NCBI RefSeq assembly: GCF_004297875.1 | Contig: NZ_SCSK01000048.1 | Location: 62,001 to 126,000 of the forward strand | Length of the DNA: 64,000 nucleotides | Source of the DNA: Pandoraea sp. | GTDB lineage: Bacteria; Pseudomonadota; Gammaproteobacteria; Burkholderiales; Burkholderiaceae | Reading direction: 5' to 3' | Part shown: piece after piece, positions 51,829 through 60,697 of the stretch | Layout: every line of letters starts with the position of its first letter | Position numbering within the stretch: position 1 is the first letter of the stretch | Notes under the pieces: generated by a model | Database searches by the model: none | What the model was told of the DNA's origin: nothing | Seen by the model: only the letters and a program-made list of their open reading frames with translations | Translations under genes and position numbers: made by a program

Positions 51829-54510
51829 TCAGTGCTGCAGTCTCAGCGTCAGCCGCAACACGCCGTCGCCTTCGCTTTCGGTTTCGCCGAACCCGAGGTG
51901 ACGCGCCAGCGTGAGCATGCGCCGATTATCGGCGAGGATGTAGACGACCATTTCCGCCGTGCCGCGCTGACGGCAATAGTCGATCATTTTGGTGGTCAGA
52001 ATGCGCCCCAGCCCCTTGCCCTGCAAGTCGGAGCGCACCGTGATCGCATATTCGGCACAGAAATTATCAGGGTCCACGATGGCCTGCGCGATGCCCAGCA
52101 TGCGCTCCGTGCCCGGTACGTCGCCAGGCGCCATGGCGACGAACGACATCGCGCGGTCATAGTCGATCTGCGTGGTACGCGCCAGTTGGGAGCGCGACAG
52201 CGAGCGGATCAGGCCGAAGTAGCGGAAGTGCACGTCTTCTGCCGTCATTGAAGAAAACAGATCGTTATAGGCCTGCGTATCTTCCGGGCGGATCGGCCGG
52301 AAAACAATGGTTTGCCCATTCGACTCGAGACGGCTCTCCAACTGCTTCGGATAAGGCCGGATCGCCAGGCGCGCCTGACCGGGCGCCGGCGCCGGACGCA
52401 CGACGATACGCGCATCGAGCGCCAGCACGCCATGCGCGTCGGCCCGCAGCGGGTTGATATCGAGCTCGGCGATCTCCGGCACGTCGCACACCAGTTGCGA
52501 GAGTTTGACCAGCGTCAGGTAGATCGCCTCGTGGTCGGCCGCCGGCCAGTGCCGATAGCCGGCGAGCAACTTGCTGATGCGCGCGCGCGACACCAGTTCG
52601 CGCGCGAGCGTCAGATTGAGCGGCGGCAGGCCGATGGCGCGATCGCCGATCGCCTCGACCGCCACGCCGCCCTGCCCGAACAGAATCACCGGCCCGAATA
52701 CCGGATCGGTCGCCATGCCGAGGATCAATTCAAACCCGCTCTCGCTTTCGGCCATGCGCTGCACGCTAAAACCCACGACGCGCGCGCCCGGGCGATGCAG
52801 GCGCACGCGCTCGACAATCTGCCGCGCGGCCATGCTGGCTTGTGCTTGCGAGCGGATGTCCAACACCACGCCGCCGACATCGGACTTGTGTGTGAGGTCC
52901 GGCGAAATCAACTTGACCACAACCGGAAAACCGATCGCTTGCGCCAACTCGGCAACTTGCTCGGGCGTCTGGGCAACGCGCGTCTCCACCACCGGGATGT
53001 CATAGGCTGACAGCACCGCCATGGCTTCGGGCTCGCCCAGTGCTTCCCGCCCGTCGAACAGCGCCTGCTCGACCAGCTTGCGCACAGCCGCGATATCCGG
53101 CACGAACGATTGCGCGACTGACGGTGGCACTTCCATCAGCATCTGCTGGTTGCGCCGGTAATCGACGGCGGCCTGGAACGCCTGCACGGCCCGCTCCGGC
53201 GTATCGAACGTCAAAGCGCCCGCTTCACGCGAAATCCTTCGAGCCGTCTCGGCCGCTTCACCGCCCAGCCAGTTGGTAAAAACGTTGCGCCGTGCATTGC
53301 GGATGATCGGCGCGAGCGTCTGGGCCAGCGCGTCGCTGTCGAGCAGCGCCGATGGCGCGTGAATCAGCAGCACCGCGCCAGTGTTCGGATCTTGGGAGAG
53401 TGCCTCCAGCACCCCCGAGAAGCGGTCCGCGGAGGCATCTCCACCGATATCGACCGGATTGGCGCGTGCCAGCGAAGCCGGCAGCAGCGTGTCGATGCGC
53501 GCCAGCGTCGAGGTCTCGAACGCGGCCAGCCGGCCGCCGCCGAGCACCAGCGCATCGGTGGCCAGCAAGCCCGGTCCGCCGCCGTTGGCCATGATGCCCA
53601 GACCCTCGCCGGCCAGCGGTTTGAGGCGTGCGAGCATTTCGGCCGCGGAAAACAATTCCTCGAGCGTGTTGGCGCGCAACATGCCGGCGCGGCGGAACGC
53701 CGCGTCGTAGACGTCGTCGCCGGCCGTCAGGGCCCCGGTATGCGAGGCAACCGCATGCGCTGTCTCCGGTCCGCGGCCCGACTTGACGACCACGACCGGT
53801 TTGTTGCGCGAGGCAGCCCGGGCGGCCGACATGAATTTGCGCGCATCGCGAATTGACTCGATATACAGCAGAATCGCGCTGGTACCGGCGTCGTTGGCGA
53901 GATAATCCAGCATGTCGCCGAAATCGATATCGGCCAGATCGCCCAGCGAGACGAAATGAGAAAAGCCGATGCCCTTGGTGCGCGCCCAGTCGAGCATCGC
54001 CGTGGTCAATGCGCCGGATTGCGAAAGAAACGCCAACTTGCCGGGCAGCGCATTCGTATGGGCAAAACTGGCGTTCAAGCCGATTCCTGGCACCAGCATA
54101 CCCACCGAGTTGGGCCCGAGAATGCGCAGCAGGTGTGGTTTGGCCGCCGCCAGCATGGCCGCTTGCAGAGCGCGCTCTGGCGCGTCCTTGTCACGCGCCA
54201 GACCTGCGGTGAGCACCACCGCCGAGCGCGTGCCGCGCCGGCCCAGTTCGGCGATCAGGCCCGGGATCGTCGCCGGCGGCGTACAGATGACTGCCAGGTC
54301 GGGCGCTTCGGGCAGCGCGGCGATGCTGCGATAGTTCTTTTGCCCGGCCAGACGGTCATATTTCGGATTGACCGGATAGATCATTCCGGTGTAACCGCCA
54401 TGCAGCATATTGTGCAGCACCGTCGCACCGACACTTTGCGTTCGCCTGGACGCGCCGATCACAGCCACCGAACGCGGTTTGAACAGAATATCCAGATTCC
54501 GAACGGTCAT
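51829..54510 (-). CDS. PatZ-like bifunctional acyl-CoA synthetase/GNAT acetyltransferase
   Basis: An 893-residue fusion. N-terminal CoA-binding domain (NLDILFKPRSVAVIGASRR, GGYTGMIYPVNPKY), a succinyl-CoA-ligase-like middle with HAVASHTGALTAGDD, an ATP-grasp part from about 490 (FPVVVKLISPDLTHKSDVGG), and a C-terminal GNAT domain (about 730-893; RSDLQGKGLGRILTTKMIDY for acetyl-CoA). This is the layout of Pat/YfiQ protein lysine acetyltransferases. The His in SHTGAL aligns with the phosphohistidine of ADP-forming acyl-CoA synthetases, so this copy may keep ligase activity. It starts 54 nt after dps. Confidence 0.88.
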   Translation of the reverse strand: MTVRNLDILFKPRSVAVIGASRRTQSVGATVLHNMLHGGYTGMIYPVNPKYDRLAGQKNYRSIAALPEAPDLAVICTPPATIPGLIAELGRRGTRSAVVLTAGLARDKDAPERALQAAMLAAAKPHLLRILGPNSVGMLVPGIGLNASFAHTNALPGKLAFLSQSGALTTAMLDWARTKGIGFSHFVSLGDLADIDFGDMLDYLANDAGTSAILLYIESIRDARKFMSAARAASRNKPVVVVKSGRGPETAHAVASHTGALTAGDDVYDAAFRRAGMLRANTLEELFSAAEMLARLKPLAGEGLGIMANGGGPGLLATDALVLGGGRLAAFETSTLARIDTLLPASLARANPVDIGGDASADRFSGVLEALSQDPNTGAVLLIHAPSALLDSDALAQTLAPIIRNARRNVFTNWLGGEAAETARRISREAGALTFDTPERAVQAFQAAVDYRRNQQMLMEVPPSVAQSFVPDIAAVRKLVEQALFDGREALGEPEAMAVLSAYDIPVVETRVAQTPEQVAELAQAIGFPVVVKLISPDLTHKSDVGGVVLDIRSQAQASMAARQIVERVRLHRPGARVVGFSVQRMAESESGFELILGMATDPVFGPVILFGQGGVAVEAIGDRAIGLPPLNLTLARELVSRARISKLLAGYRHWPAADHEAIYLTLVKLSQLVCDVPEIAELDINPLRADAHGVLALDARIVVRPAPAPGQARLAIRPYPKQLESRLESNGQTIVFRPIRPEDTQAYNDLFSSMTAEDVHFRYFGLIRSLSRSQLARTTQIDYDRAMSFVAMAPGDVPGTERMLGIAQAIVDPDNFCAEYAITVRSDLQGKGLGRILTTKMIDYCRQRGTAEMVVYILADNRRMLTLARHLGFGETESEGDGVLRLTLRLQH

Positions 54511-54564
54511 CGGGGTTTCCTTGCCGGCGAGTCGGCTGCCGGGCCCACGCCCGGCAGCAACGGA

Positions 54565-55050
54565 TCAATTGGAGCGGTGATGCGCTTCGACTTTCCACAA
54601 ATACTCGTCGACACCGCGCGAGATTTCGGTGAATAGATCGGACGTCGTCGGATCGTCGAAATCGGCCGACGCCTTGATCGCTCCGCGCACCTGCTCGCCG
54701 AAGGCAGCCAACGCGGCGGCCAGTGCGAACACGTGTTCGGCGCCGTCCTTGACTTGCAGCGGATACGGGTTGAGCGGAGTCGTCTTGGCAACATGCTCGA
54801 CGCGTCCGTCGGCCGTGCCGCCCAGCGCGACAATACGCTCGGCACACAGATCGGCCCACTCGAGCGATGCGCCATGCACTTCATCGAACAGCAGATGCAA
54901 GGCGATGAAGTTGGGTCCATGCACATTCCAATGGGCTTGCTTGGCATGACGTTGCACATCGATCGCCGTCGCCAGGGACTGGCCGAGCAGATTGATCGAT
55001 TGCAAACGAATTTCCTCGGGGAGGGTGTTACGGGTGGGATATAGCGCCAT
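54565..55050 (-). CDS. dps: Dps-type ferritin-like DNA-protection protein
   Basis: A 161-residue ferritin-like protein with the Dps hallmark IDVQRHAKQAHWNVHGPNFIALHLLFDEVH, which supplies the inter-subunit ferroxidase residues (His, Asp and Glu). It should form a dodecamer that stores iron and shields DNA in starvation and peroxide stress. AGGAGAG lies before the ATG at 55050; the longer frame upstream is ignored. About 230 nt separate it from the LysR gene, so it has its own promoter. Confidence 0.92.
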   Translation of the reverse strand: MALYPTRNTLPEEIRLQSINLLGQSLATAIDVQRHAKQAHWNVHGPNFIALHLLFDEVHGASLEWADLCAERIVALGGTADGRVEHVAKTTPLNPYPLQVKDGAEHVFALAAALAAFGEQVRGAIKASADFDDPTTSDLFTEISRGVDEYLWKVEAHHRSN

Positions 55051-55152
55051 GCTGTCTCTCCTAGCAAAGAACGCCGGCGATCTGCCGGCGGCAAACCTGG
55101 CGGGCGCGCGACCGGGCGGCGCCGCCGAGCGGTAAGTCACAGATGCGGGATA

Positions 55153-55172
55153 GCCGGCTCCAGCGAGCCGGC
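55153..55172 (-). terminator. Hairpin between the LysR gene and dps
   Basis: GCCGGCTC and GAGCCGGC form a perfect 8-bp stem with a CAGC loop. It lies 107 nt after the LysR stop in the direction of transcription, without a clear T-run. A weak terminator, or part of the dps control region. The rest of 55051-55278 shows nothing else I can support. Confidence 0.35.
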
Positions 55173-55278
55173 ACCGTCAGGCGATGGACCATTCTAGCAG
55201 GCTGCCGCGACAGCCAGGGCGTCTTCGCACGAAGAAGACGCGACACCGCGGACGCGGCGATCGCACCGGGCCATGGCA

Positions 55279-56190
55279 TCACTTGCCGAACATCTCCAGC
55301 AGCAAATCGCGCAGCCATCCCACCGCCTGATCGGCGTCAAAGCGCGGATGCCAATACACGTTGACGTCGATGCTCGGCAGCGCCACCGGGATTTCCAGCA
55401 AGCGATAGGCGCGCCCCCGATTGAAGCGCTCGGCGATGCTGCGCGGCAGGAGCACGGCCAGATCGGTGCCGCGAACGATTTCCGGCGCGACGGTAAAGTG
55501 CGGCAAGCGCAATACGATATGACGATGCACTCCACTTTCCATGAGCCACTGCTCGACCATGCGATGGCCGGTTGCATTCGACGGCACGAACACGTGCTTC
55601 ATTTTCAATAGCGTGGCCAGCGTCAGCTTGCGGCCCGCCTGCGGATGGCGCGCCCGCACCATGCACACGTGGCTGTCGCTGAACAGGTGCTGCGTCGCAC
55701 AGTTGCGCTCCAGTCCCGGCAGATAGCCGATCGCCAAATCGATCTCGCGCGAGCGCAACGCATCGGCCAGCCTGTCCACCGGCACTTGCAGGACCTCCAG
55801 CTTCACGCCTGGCGCTTCCTGCTCCAGGCGCGCCAGCAAGGGCGGCAAAAAGAAGAACTCCGACATATCCGACATCGCCAGCCGGAAGGCTCGCGCGGCC
55901 GTGCGCGGATCGAAATGTTCCTGGGCCTGCAACGTGGTGCGAATCAAGGCCAGCGCTGTGTTGATCGGCTCGAACAGCCGCTCGGCGGTTGCCGTCGGCT
56001 CCATCCCGGCGGGCGTGCGCACGAACAGCGGATCGTCCAGCAAGCGGCGCAGGCGCGCCAGCGCATGGCTCATGGCCGGCTGGGTCAGGCCCAAATGCTC
56101 ACCGGCGACCGTCAGGCTGCCTGACTCCCAGATCGCGAGAAACACGCGCAGCAGATTCAAATCGACCGAATTCAAATTCTTTTCATTCAT
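55279..56190 (-). CDS. LysR-family regulator of the NahR/DntR type
   Basis: A 303-residue LTTR. The DNA-binding part is LTVAGEHLGLTQPAMSHALARLRRLLDDPLFVRTPAGMEPT, close to NahR/DntR/NagR of naphthalene and nitrotoluene pathways; the effector domain has RAFRLAMSDMSEFFFLPPLLARLEQEAPG and a C-terminal VNVYWHPRF block as in that group. These regulators respond to salicylate-type aromatic acids. Starts at 56208 and 56202 are also possible; 56190 has GGA at better spacing. It diverges from the transporter gene of the oxygenase cluster. Confidence 0.88.
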   Translation of the reverse strand: MNEKNLNSVDLNLLRVFLAIWESGSLTVAGEHLGLTQPAMSHALARLRRLLDDPLFVRTPAGMEPTATAERLFEPINTALALIRTTLQAQEHFDPRTAARAFRLAMSDMSEFFFLPPLLARLEQEAPGVKLEVLQVPVDRLADALRSREIDLAIGYLPGLERNCATQHLFSDSHVCMVRARHPQAGRKLTLATLLKMKHVFVPSNATGHRMVEQWLMESGVHRHIVLRLPHFTVAPEIVRGTDLAVLLPRSIAERFNRGRAYRLLEIPVALPSIDVNVYWHPRFDADQAVGWLRDLLLEMFGK

Positions 56191-56204
56191 GATTTCCATT
56201 TTTA

Positions 56205-56242
56205 ACATTCATTTGACAAATGTATCACGCAGAATCTATCGT
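56205..56242 (+). promoter_or_regulatory. Divergent promoter with nested LysR-type palindromes
   Basis: ACATT (56205-56209) and AATGT (56219-56223) flank the perfect palindrome CATTTG-A-CAAATG (56210-56222). The latter contains the -35 TTGACA (56213-56218), with TATCGT (56237-56242) 18 nt on as a possible -10 for the transporter operon. A regulator bound here would touch the -35. Confidence 0.5.
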
Positions 56243-56347
56243 CGCCATCAATAAAAACAAACAGTGGGTGCCAGCCCTCGGCCAGGCATCCCGGGTTCAG
56301 CGATCTGCCGTGTATTTTCAGCATTACCCTTTCCCAAGGAGACAAAG

Positions 56348-57682
56348 ATGGGTTTTGAAACAACGGTTGCATCCGTCCCGACCCCCGTCCCCGTGCCCGG
56401 CGCCGCCTTGCGGCGAACCGTGCTCACCTCGGTGGTAGGCCAGGCGCTCGAGTGGTACGACTTTTTTCTGTACGGCACGGCCGCCGCGCTGGTGTTTGGC
56501 AGGCTTTTCTTTCCGGTCGGCGCAGATCCGCTGATCGGCACCATCCTCGCTTTCGGCGGCTTCACCGTCGGCTTCATTGCCCGCCCCATCGGCGGCGTGG
56601 TATGCGGACACCTGGGCGATCGCATCGGCCGCAAGCGAGTGTTGATGCTGACCTTTATGGCAATGGGCTGCGCCACCTTCGCCATGGGCTTGCTACCCAC
56701 CTATGCGCGCATCGGTGTCTGGGCGCCGGCTTTGCTGATTGCGTTGCGAGTGGTGCAAGGTCTGGCCGCCGGCGGCGAATGGAGCGGCAGCATCCTGGTG
56801 ATCAGCGAGAACGCCCCGCCCGCGCGGCGCGGCTTTCTCTGCGCCTGGAGTCCGGCCGGCGCCACGCTGGGGTTCGTGTTGTCGTCGTTTGCCTTTCTGC
56901 TGACCCAGTCGCTGTCGCACGAGGCCTTCATGGCATGGGGCTGGCGGCTGCCGTTTCTGGCCAGCGTGCTGATCATCGTGCTCGGCATTTACGTGCGCAC
57001 GCGGATTCCGGAAAGCGCGGAATTCGTCAGGGTCGCCGACGCGGGCGAGCGCGTGCGCACGCCGTTGCTCGAAGTGATCCGGCGCCACCCCCGGCAATTG
57101 CTGATGGTGATGGGATTGCGCTTCGGCGAGGGCGGCGCCTCGTATGTGTTCTTTGCATTTTCACTGGCCTATGGCAAATTCCTTGGCCTGCCCAACACCC
57201 TGCTGCTCGGCGCGGTGACTGCCTCGATGGTGCTGCTGATACCGGCCGCGCTATGGTTTGGCCATCTGTCGGACCGTATCGGTCGACGCCCGGTTTATGC
57301 GTTCGGCGCGCTGGGCATCATGGCCGTGGCGTTTCCGTTTTTTCGGCTGATTCACACGGGCCACCCGTGGCTGATCGTGCTGGCGTTCGTGCTGGCCAAC
57401 GGCGTCGTGCTTGGCGCGCTCGAAGGCGCCCAACCCGCCTATATGAGCGAACTGTTTCCCACCGGCGTTCGCTATTCCGGCCTCGGACTCGGGCGCGAGG
57501 TGTCGTCCGTGCTGGGCGGCGGCCTGTCGCCCGTGGTGGCTACCGCGCTGCTGGCTCATTATCGCCAGGCCTGGCCGGTGGCAGTCTATCTGGTGCTGCT
57601 CGGCGGCATCACGGCGTTGTCGCTGTGCTTCACGCCGGAGACCTTGCCTCACGAACAGCGCATCGTGGAGCAGGTTGCATGA
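56348..57682 (+). CDS. MFS transporter, metabolite:H+ symporter type
   Basis: A 444-residue inner-membrane protein with 12 membrane segments. GQALEWYDFFLYGTAAALVFG and ARPIGGVVCGHLGDRIGRKR are the signatures of the MHS family (ProP, KgtP, ShiA, aromatic-acid permeases). AAGGAGAC precedes the ATG at 56348. The stop overlaps the next gene by ATGA, so it is coupled to the V4R and oxygenase genes. Import of the aromatic acid that the cluster degrades is the likely role. Confidence 0.85.
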   Translation: MGFETTVASVPTPVPVPGAALRRTVLTSVVGQALEWYDFFLYGTAAALVFGRLFFPVGADPLIGTILAFGGFTVGFIARPIGGVVCGHLGDRIGRKRVLMLTFMAMGCATFAMGLLPTYARIGVWAPALLIALRVVQGLAAGGEWSGSILVISENAPPARRGFLCAWSPAGATLGFVLSSFAFLLTQSLSHEAFMAWGWRLPFLASVLIIVLGIYVRTRIPESAEFVRVADAGERVRTPLLEVIRRHPRQLLMVMGLRFGEGGASYVFFAFSLAYGKFLGLPNTLLLGAVTASMVLLIPAALWFGHLSDRIGRRPVYAFGALGIMAVAFPFFRLIHTGHPWLIVLAFVLANGVVLGALEGAQPAYMSELFPTGVRYSGLGLGREVSSVLGGGLSPVVATALLAHYRQAWPVAVYLVLLGGITALSLCFTPETLPHEQRIVEQVA

Positions 57683-58197
57683 GCGCTATCGTGCAACGGC
57701 TGGTGTTCGATACCGCGGCCGGTGAAATTCGCGATGGACAGCGGCGCTACGTGCTGATGCGGCCCGATGTACTGATGGGCGCGCTGCACGAGCTCGACGG
57801 GAAGACCCGGCAGCGCGTGCTGGCGGCCCTTGCGACTTCCACCGAACGCAACGGCGGGCGAAGCGTGCGCGCTTATGCAAGCCTCGACCGAGGCACCGCC
57901 CTGCTCGACACGATGTGCGACACGGCCGCCGGCCTGGGCTGGGGGCGTTGGCACATGAGTCTCGGCGCAGACCGGCTGGACCTGACCGTGCACAACAGTC
58001 CCTTCGCGCAGGGACATGGCAAGGCCGCACGTCCAGTGTGCGCTCCCATTGCCGGCATGCTCGGCAGCGTCGCCGCCATGCTTTTCGAAGGTCCTGTACT
58101 GGTCGAAGAAACCGGCTGCGCGGCGCATGTCGCCAGCCCTGTTTGCCGCTTCGTCGCTCGCGCGCAAAGCGGCGTCTCACTCGCAATGCAATCATGA
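57679..58197 (+). CDS. Stand-alone V4R (XylR/MopR sensor-like) domain protein
   Basis: A 172-residue soluble protein whose C-terminal half (about 65-162) matches the V4R/4-vinyl-reductase fold used as the effector domain of XylR, DmpR and MopR. Candidate metal ligands are Cys121, Glu144, Cys147 and Cys156; the spacing (23, 3, 9) is almost that of the MopR zinc site I recall (23, 3, 8). There is no ATPase or DNA-binding domain. It overlaps the transporter upstream and the oxygenase alpha gene downstream by ATGA on both sides, so its dose is tied to both. Binding an aromatic ligand, or helping enzyme assembly, is inferred. Alternatives: an orphan vinyl-reductase-like protein of unknown activity. 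Confidence 0.7.
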   Translation: MSAIVQRLVFDTAAGEIRDGQRRYVLMRPDVLMGALHELDGKTRQRVLAALATSTERNGGRSVRAYASLDRGTALLDTMCDTAAGLGWGRWHMSLGADRLDLTVHNSPFAQGHGKAARPVCAPIAGMLGSVAAMLFEGPVLVEETGCAAHVASPVCRFVARAQSGVSLAMQS

Positions 58198-59516
58198 ATT
58201 CAATCTCGTATCGCGACTGCCCCGACGCCATTCGCACCTTGATCGATGCCGACCGCGTGCATCGCGACGTCTATCTCGACGCAGAGCTGTTCGCACTCGA
58301 AGCCGAACGACTGTTTGCCCGCGCCTGGCTATACGTGGGGCACACCAGCCAGACTCCCGCGGCCGGTGATTACCTGACGACCACACTGGCCGATCAGCCC
58401 GTCATCATGATCCGGCAGGGGGACGGCACGGTGCGCGTGCTGCTCAACCGCTGCGCGCACAAGGGTGCGATGGTGCTCTCGTGCGCCTCGGGCAACGCCG
58501 GGAAATTTTTGCGTTGCCCCTATCACGCCTGGACTTACAAAACCGACGGCAAACCCCTGGGCGTGCCGTTGCGCAATGGTTATGAAGGCACGCGGCTGCA
58601 CGAGTGCGAGGCCGGTGCCGGGCTGACCAACGTCGCCACCGCTGTCTATCGCGGTTTTGTGTTTGCGCGCCTGGCGTCCGAGGGTCGCTCTTTCGAGGAC
58701 TATGCCGGTGCCATGCTGGCCGTTTTCGATAACCTGGCCGACCGCTCGCCTGCCGGCGAATTGCGCGTGAGCGGCGGCTGCCTGCGCAGCGTGATGCAGT
58801 GCAACTGGAAGATCTACCTTGAAAACGTCATCGATGCCGTGCACCCCGTCTCGACCCATGAGTCGGCCTGGCAGCCGGCGCGTGAGGTCGCAAGCGAATG
58901 GCCGGCGCACCAGCCACGTCCCATGGCACTCGAGCAACTGCTGCCATTCGGCGCAGGCTACGACTTTTTCCAACAGGCTGGCGCGCGCGTCTACCCGCAG
59001 GGGCACTGCATTCTCGGCACCCGGGCCAGCATCCACTCAGGGTATGACGCCTTGCCCGGTTATGAAGATGCGCTGTGCCGCGCGCATGGCCAGCAGCGCG
59101 CGCACGAAGTATTGAGCTTCACGCCGCAAAACGCCGTGCTGTTCCCAACCCTGGCGCTCAAGAGCGCACCCCAGACACTGCGTGTGATCCGGCCGCTCGC
59201 GGTCGACAGGACACTGGTAGAAATTTGGGCGCTGGCGCCGCAGGACGCGCCACCGGAGCTGCTGCGCCGCACGCTCACCTACAACCGCTTGACGTTCTCG
59301 CCGATGTCGATGGTCGCCCACGATGACATCCACGTGTTCGAGACCCTGCAAAAGTCGCTGGCCGGCAACGGCAACCCCTGGGTCAGCCTGCATCGCGAGC
59401 ATCGCGCGCAGCAGAGCGAAGCGGCCTCGGCCGACATTAGCGGCACGAGTGAAGATCTCATGCGCAATCAGTTTCGCGCCTGGCTTGAGGCGATGACTTC
59501 AAGCGCCCAGCCATAA
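58194..59516 (+). CDS. Rieske aromatic ring-hydroxylating oxygenase alpha subunit (copy 1)
   Basis: A 440-residue oxygenase large subunit. The Rieske [2Fe-2S] centre is Cys87-x-His89 and Cys108-x2-His111 (NRCAHKGA, CPYHAWTYKTDG). The mononuclear iron facial triad comes from Asp214, His217 and His222 in ENVIDAVHPVSTHES. Full-length and intact. It is translationally coupled to the V4R gene and is followed, after 151 nt with its own promoter, by the reductase gene. It is clearly related to, but different from, the second alpha subunit at 60698. The substrate cannot be read from sequence. Confidence 0.88.
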   Translation: MNSISYRDCPDAIRTLIDADRVHRDVYLDAELFALEAERLFARAWLYVGHTSQTPAAGDYLTTTLADQPVIMIRQGDGTVRVLLNRCAHKGAMVLSCASGNAGKFLRCPYHAWTYKTDGKPLGVPLRNGYEGTRLHECEAGAGLTNVATAVYRGFVFARLASEGRSFEDYAGAMLAVFDNLADRSPAGELRVSGGCLRSVMQCNWKIYLENVIDAVHPVSTHESAWQPAREVASEWPAHQPRPMALEQLLPFGAGYDFFQQAGARVYPQGHCILGTRASIHSGYDALPGYEDALCRAHGQQRAHEVLSFTPQNAVLFPTLALKSAPQTLRVIRPLAVDRTLVEIWALAPQDAPPELLRRTLTYNRLTFSPMSMVAHDDIHVFETLQKSLAGNGNPWVSLHREHRAQQSEAASADISGTSEDLMRNQFRAWLEAMTSSAQP

Positions 59517-59528
59517 GCGCATCGCCAG

Positions 59529-59617
59529 CCCCCCCCCGTAATCACGGCAGCTTGACAGGCACATGCATTTGCTGTTGAATGTTTACATGAATATTCATAT
59601 ATATTGATATAAACATT
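59529..59617 (+). promoter_or_regulatory. Promoter and palindromes before the reductase gene
   Basis: Nine C (59529-59537) are followed by TTGACA (59552-59557), 17 nt and TTGAAT (59575-59580). Downstream are the perfect palindrome ATGAATATTCAT (59587-59598) and the inverted pair AATGTTTA/TAAACATT (59578-59585 and 59610-59617). ATTCATATATATTGAT here resembles a NahR-type TTCA-N6-TGAT site but with 7-nt spacing. A second, internal promoter for the reductase-alpha2-beta-dehydrogenase genes is likely. Confidence 0.5.
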
Positions 59618-59654
59618 TATTCAGCGGCGTCGAGCGCATCGCCCGGAGACAAAG

Positions 59655-59684
59655 ATGGAGCAGTTTGATGACGGCCAATCCTGA
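59655..59684 (+). other. Nine-codon mini-ORF overlapping the reductase start
   Basis: ATG at 59655 with GGAGAC at ideal spacing opens a nine-codon frame (MEQFDDGQS) ending TGA at 59682-59684, in a different frame from the reductase, whose ATG is inside it at 59668. Ribosomes would terminate 14 nt after the reductase start, a layout that permits translational coupling. Confidence 0.4.
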
Positions 59685-60657
59685 GATCCCGCTTGAATTG
59701 CGCGTGGACGGCATACGCGCGTTAAGCCCGCAGATCATCGCATTGCGACTGTGCGCCGCCGATGGCGCCCCGCTGCCCGGCTTCACCCCGGGCGCCCACG
59801 TGCAAGTCGAGGTCGCACCTGGCGGCATGCGGCAATGGCGTCATTATTCGCTTGTCAATTTCGATATCGACGGACACGCCACACAAGCGCCCGACGCCTA
59901 TCTGATCGCCGTGCGGCGCGAGGACCAAGGCCGCGGCGGATCGCGCTGGCTACACACCGAGGTGCGCGCCGGCGACATATTGCGCGTGCTCCCGCCGCAA
60001 AACGACTTTCCAATGACGGCCTGTCGCGACGCCGTGTTGATTGCTGGCGGCATTGGCGTGACGCCGCTGACGGCGATGGCCACGGCGCTGGCGGCCGCGG
60101 GGCATGATTTCTCGCTGCACTACAGCGGACGCAGTATCGCGCAACTGGCATTTACGGCCGAATTGCGGGCCCTGGCCGCAGAGCGCCTGCATCTGTACGG
60201 CGACGACGATCCCGCGCACCGCCTGGCGTTGCCGCGCCTGCTTGCGGCGCTGCGTCCCACGCAACCGCTTTACGTCTGCGGCCCGAAGGGAATGATCGAC
60301 GCGGTGATTTCCCAGGCGAGCGCACTCGGCTGGGCTCGCGAGGACATTCATGTCGAGTTGTTCACCACCGCTGAACCCCGGGCCGGCGATGCCGGCTTCG
60401 AGGTGGAATTGCGTCAATCGGGTGTGGTGCTGTCGGTGCGGCCCGAACAAACCATTCTCGATGCCATGCTCGATGCGGGGCTCGATCCGCTCTATGACTG
60501 CAAGCGCGGCGAATGCGGCGTATGCCAGACGGCCGTGCTCGAGGGAGCGGTCGAACATCGCGATTACTGCCTGAGCGAGCGCGAGAAGCAGGCCGGACAA
60601 GTGATGCAGATCTGCGTCTCGCGCGCACGCGGGACGCGCCTTGTACTTGACGCCTGA
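59668..60657 (+). CDS. Oxygenase reductase: flavin/NAD domain with C-terminal [2Fe-2S] (phthalate dioxygenase reductase type)
   Basis: A 329-residue electron-transfer protein: flavin domain with RHYSLVN (58-64), NAD-binding domain with VLIAGGIGVTPLTAMATAL and YVCGPKGM, and a C-terminal plant-type ferredoxin with Cys278, 283, 286 and 316 (CKRGECGVCQ). This order is that of the phthalate dioxygenase reductase/VanB class. It passes electrons from NADH to the Rieske centres of the alpha subunits. ATG 59668 has GGAG 7 nt upstream. One reductase probably serves both oxygenases. Confidence 0.9.
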   Translation: MTANPEIPLELRVDGIRALSPQIIALRLCAADGAPLPGFTPGAHVQVEVAPGGMRQWRHYSLVNFDIDGHATQAPDAYLIAVRREDQGRGGSRWLHTEVRAGDILRVLPPQNDFPMTACRDAVLIAGGIGVTPLTAMATALAAAGHDFSLHYSGRSIAQLAFTAELRALAAERLHLYGDDDPAHRLALPRLLAALRPTQPLYVCGPKGMIDAVISQASALGWAREDIHVELFTTAEPRAGDAGFEVELRQSGVVLSVRPEQTILDAMLDAGLDPLYDCKRGECGVCQTAVLEGAVEHRDYCLSEREKQAGQVMQICVSRARGTRLVLDA

Positions 60658-60697
60658 GCCAGTGCCCCATTCCGAACCGAACCACGAGGTGACAGCC

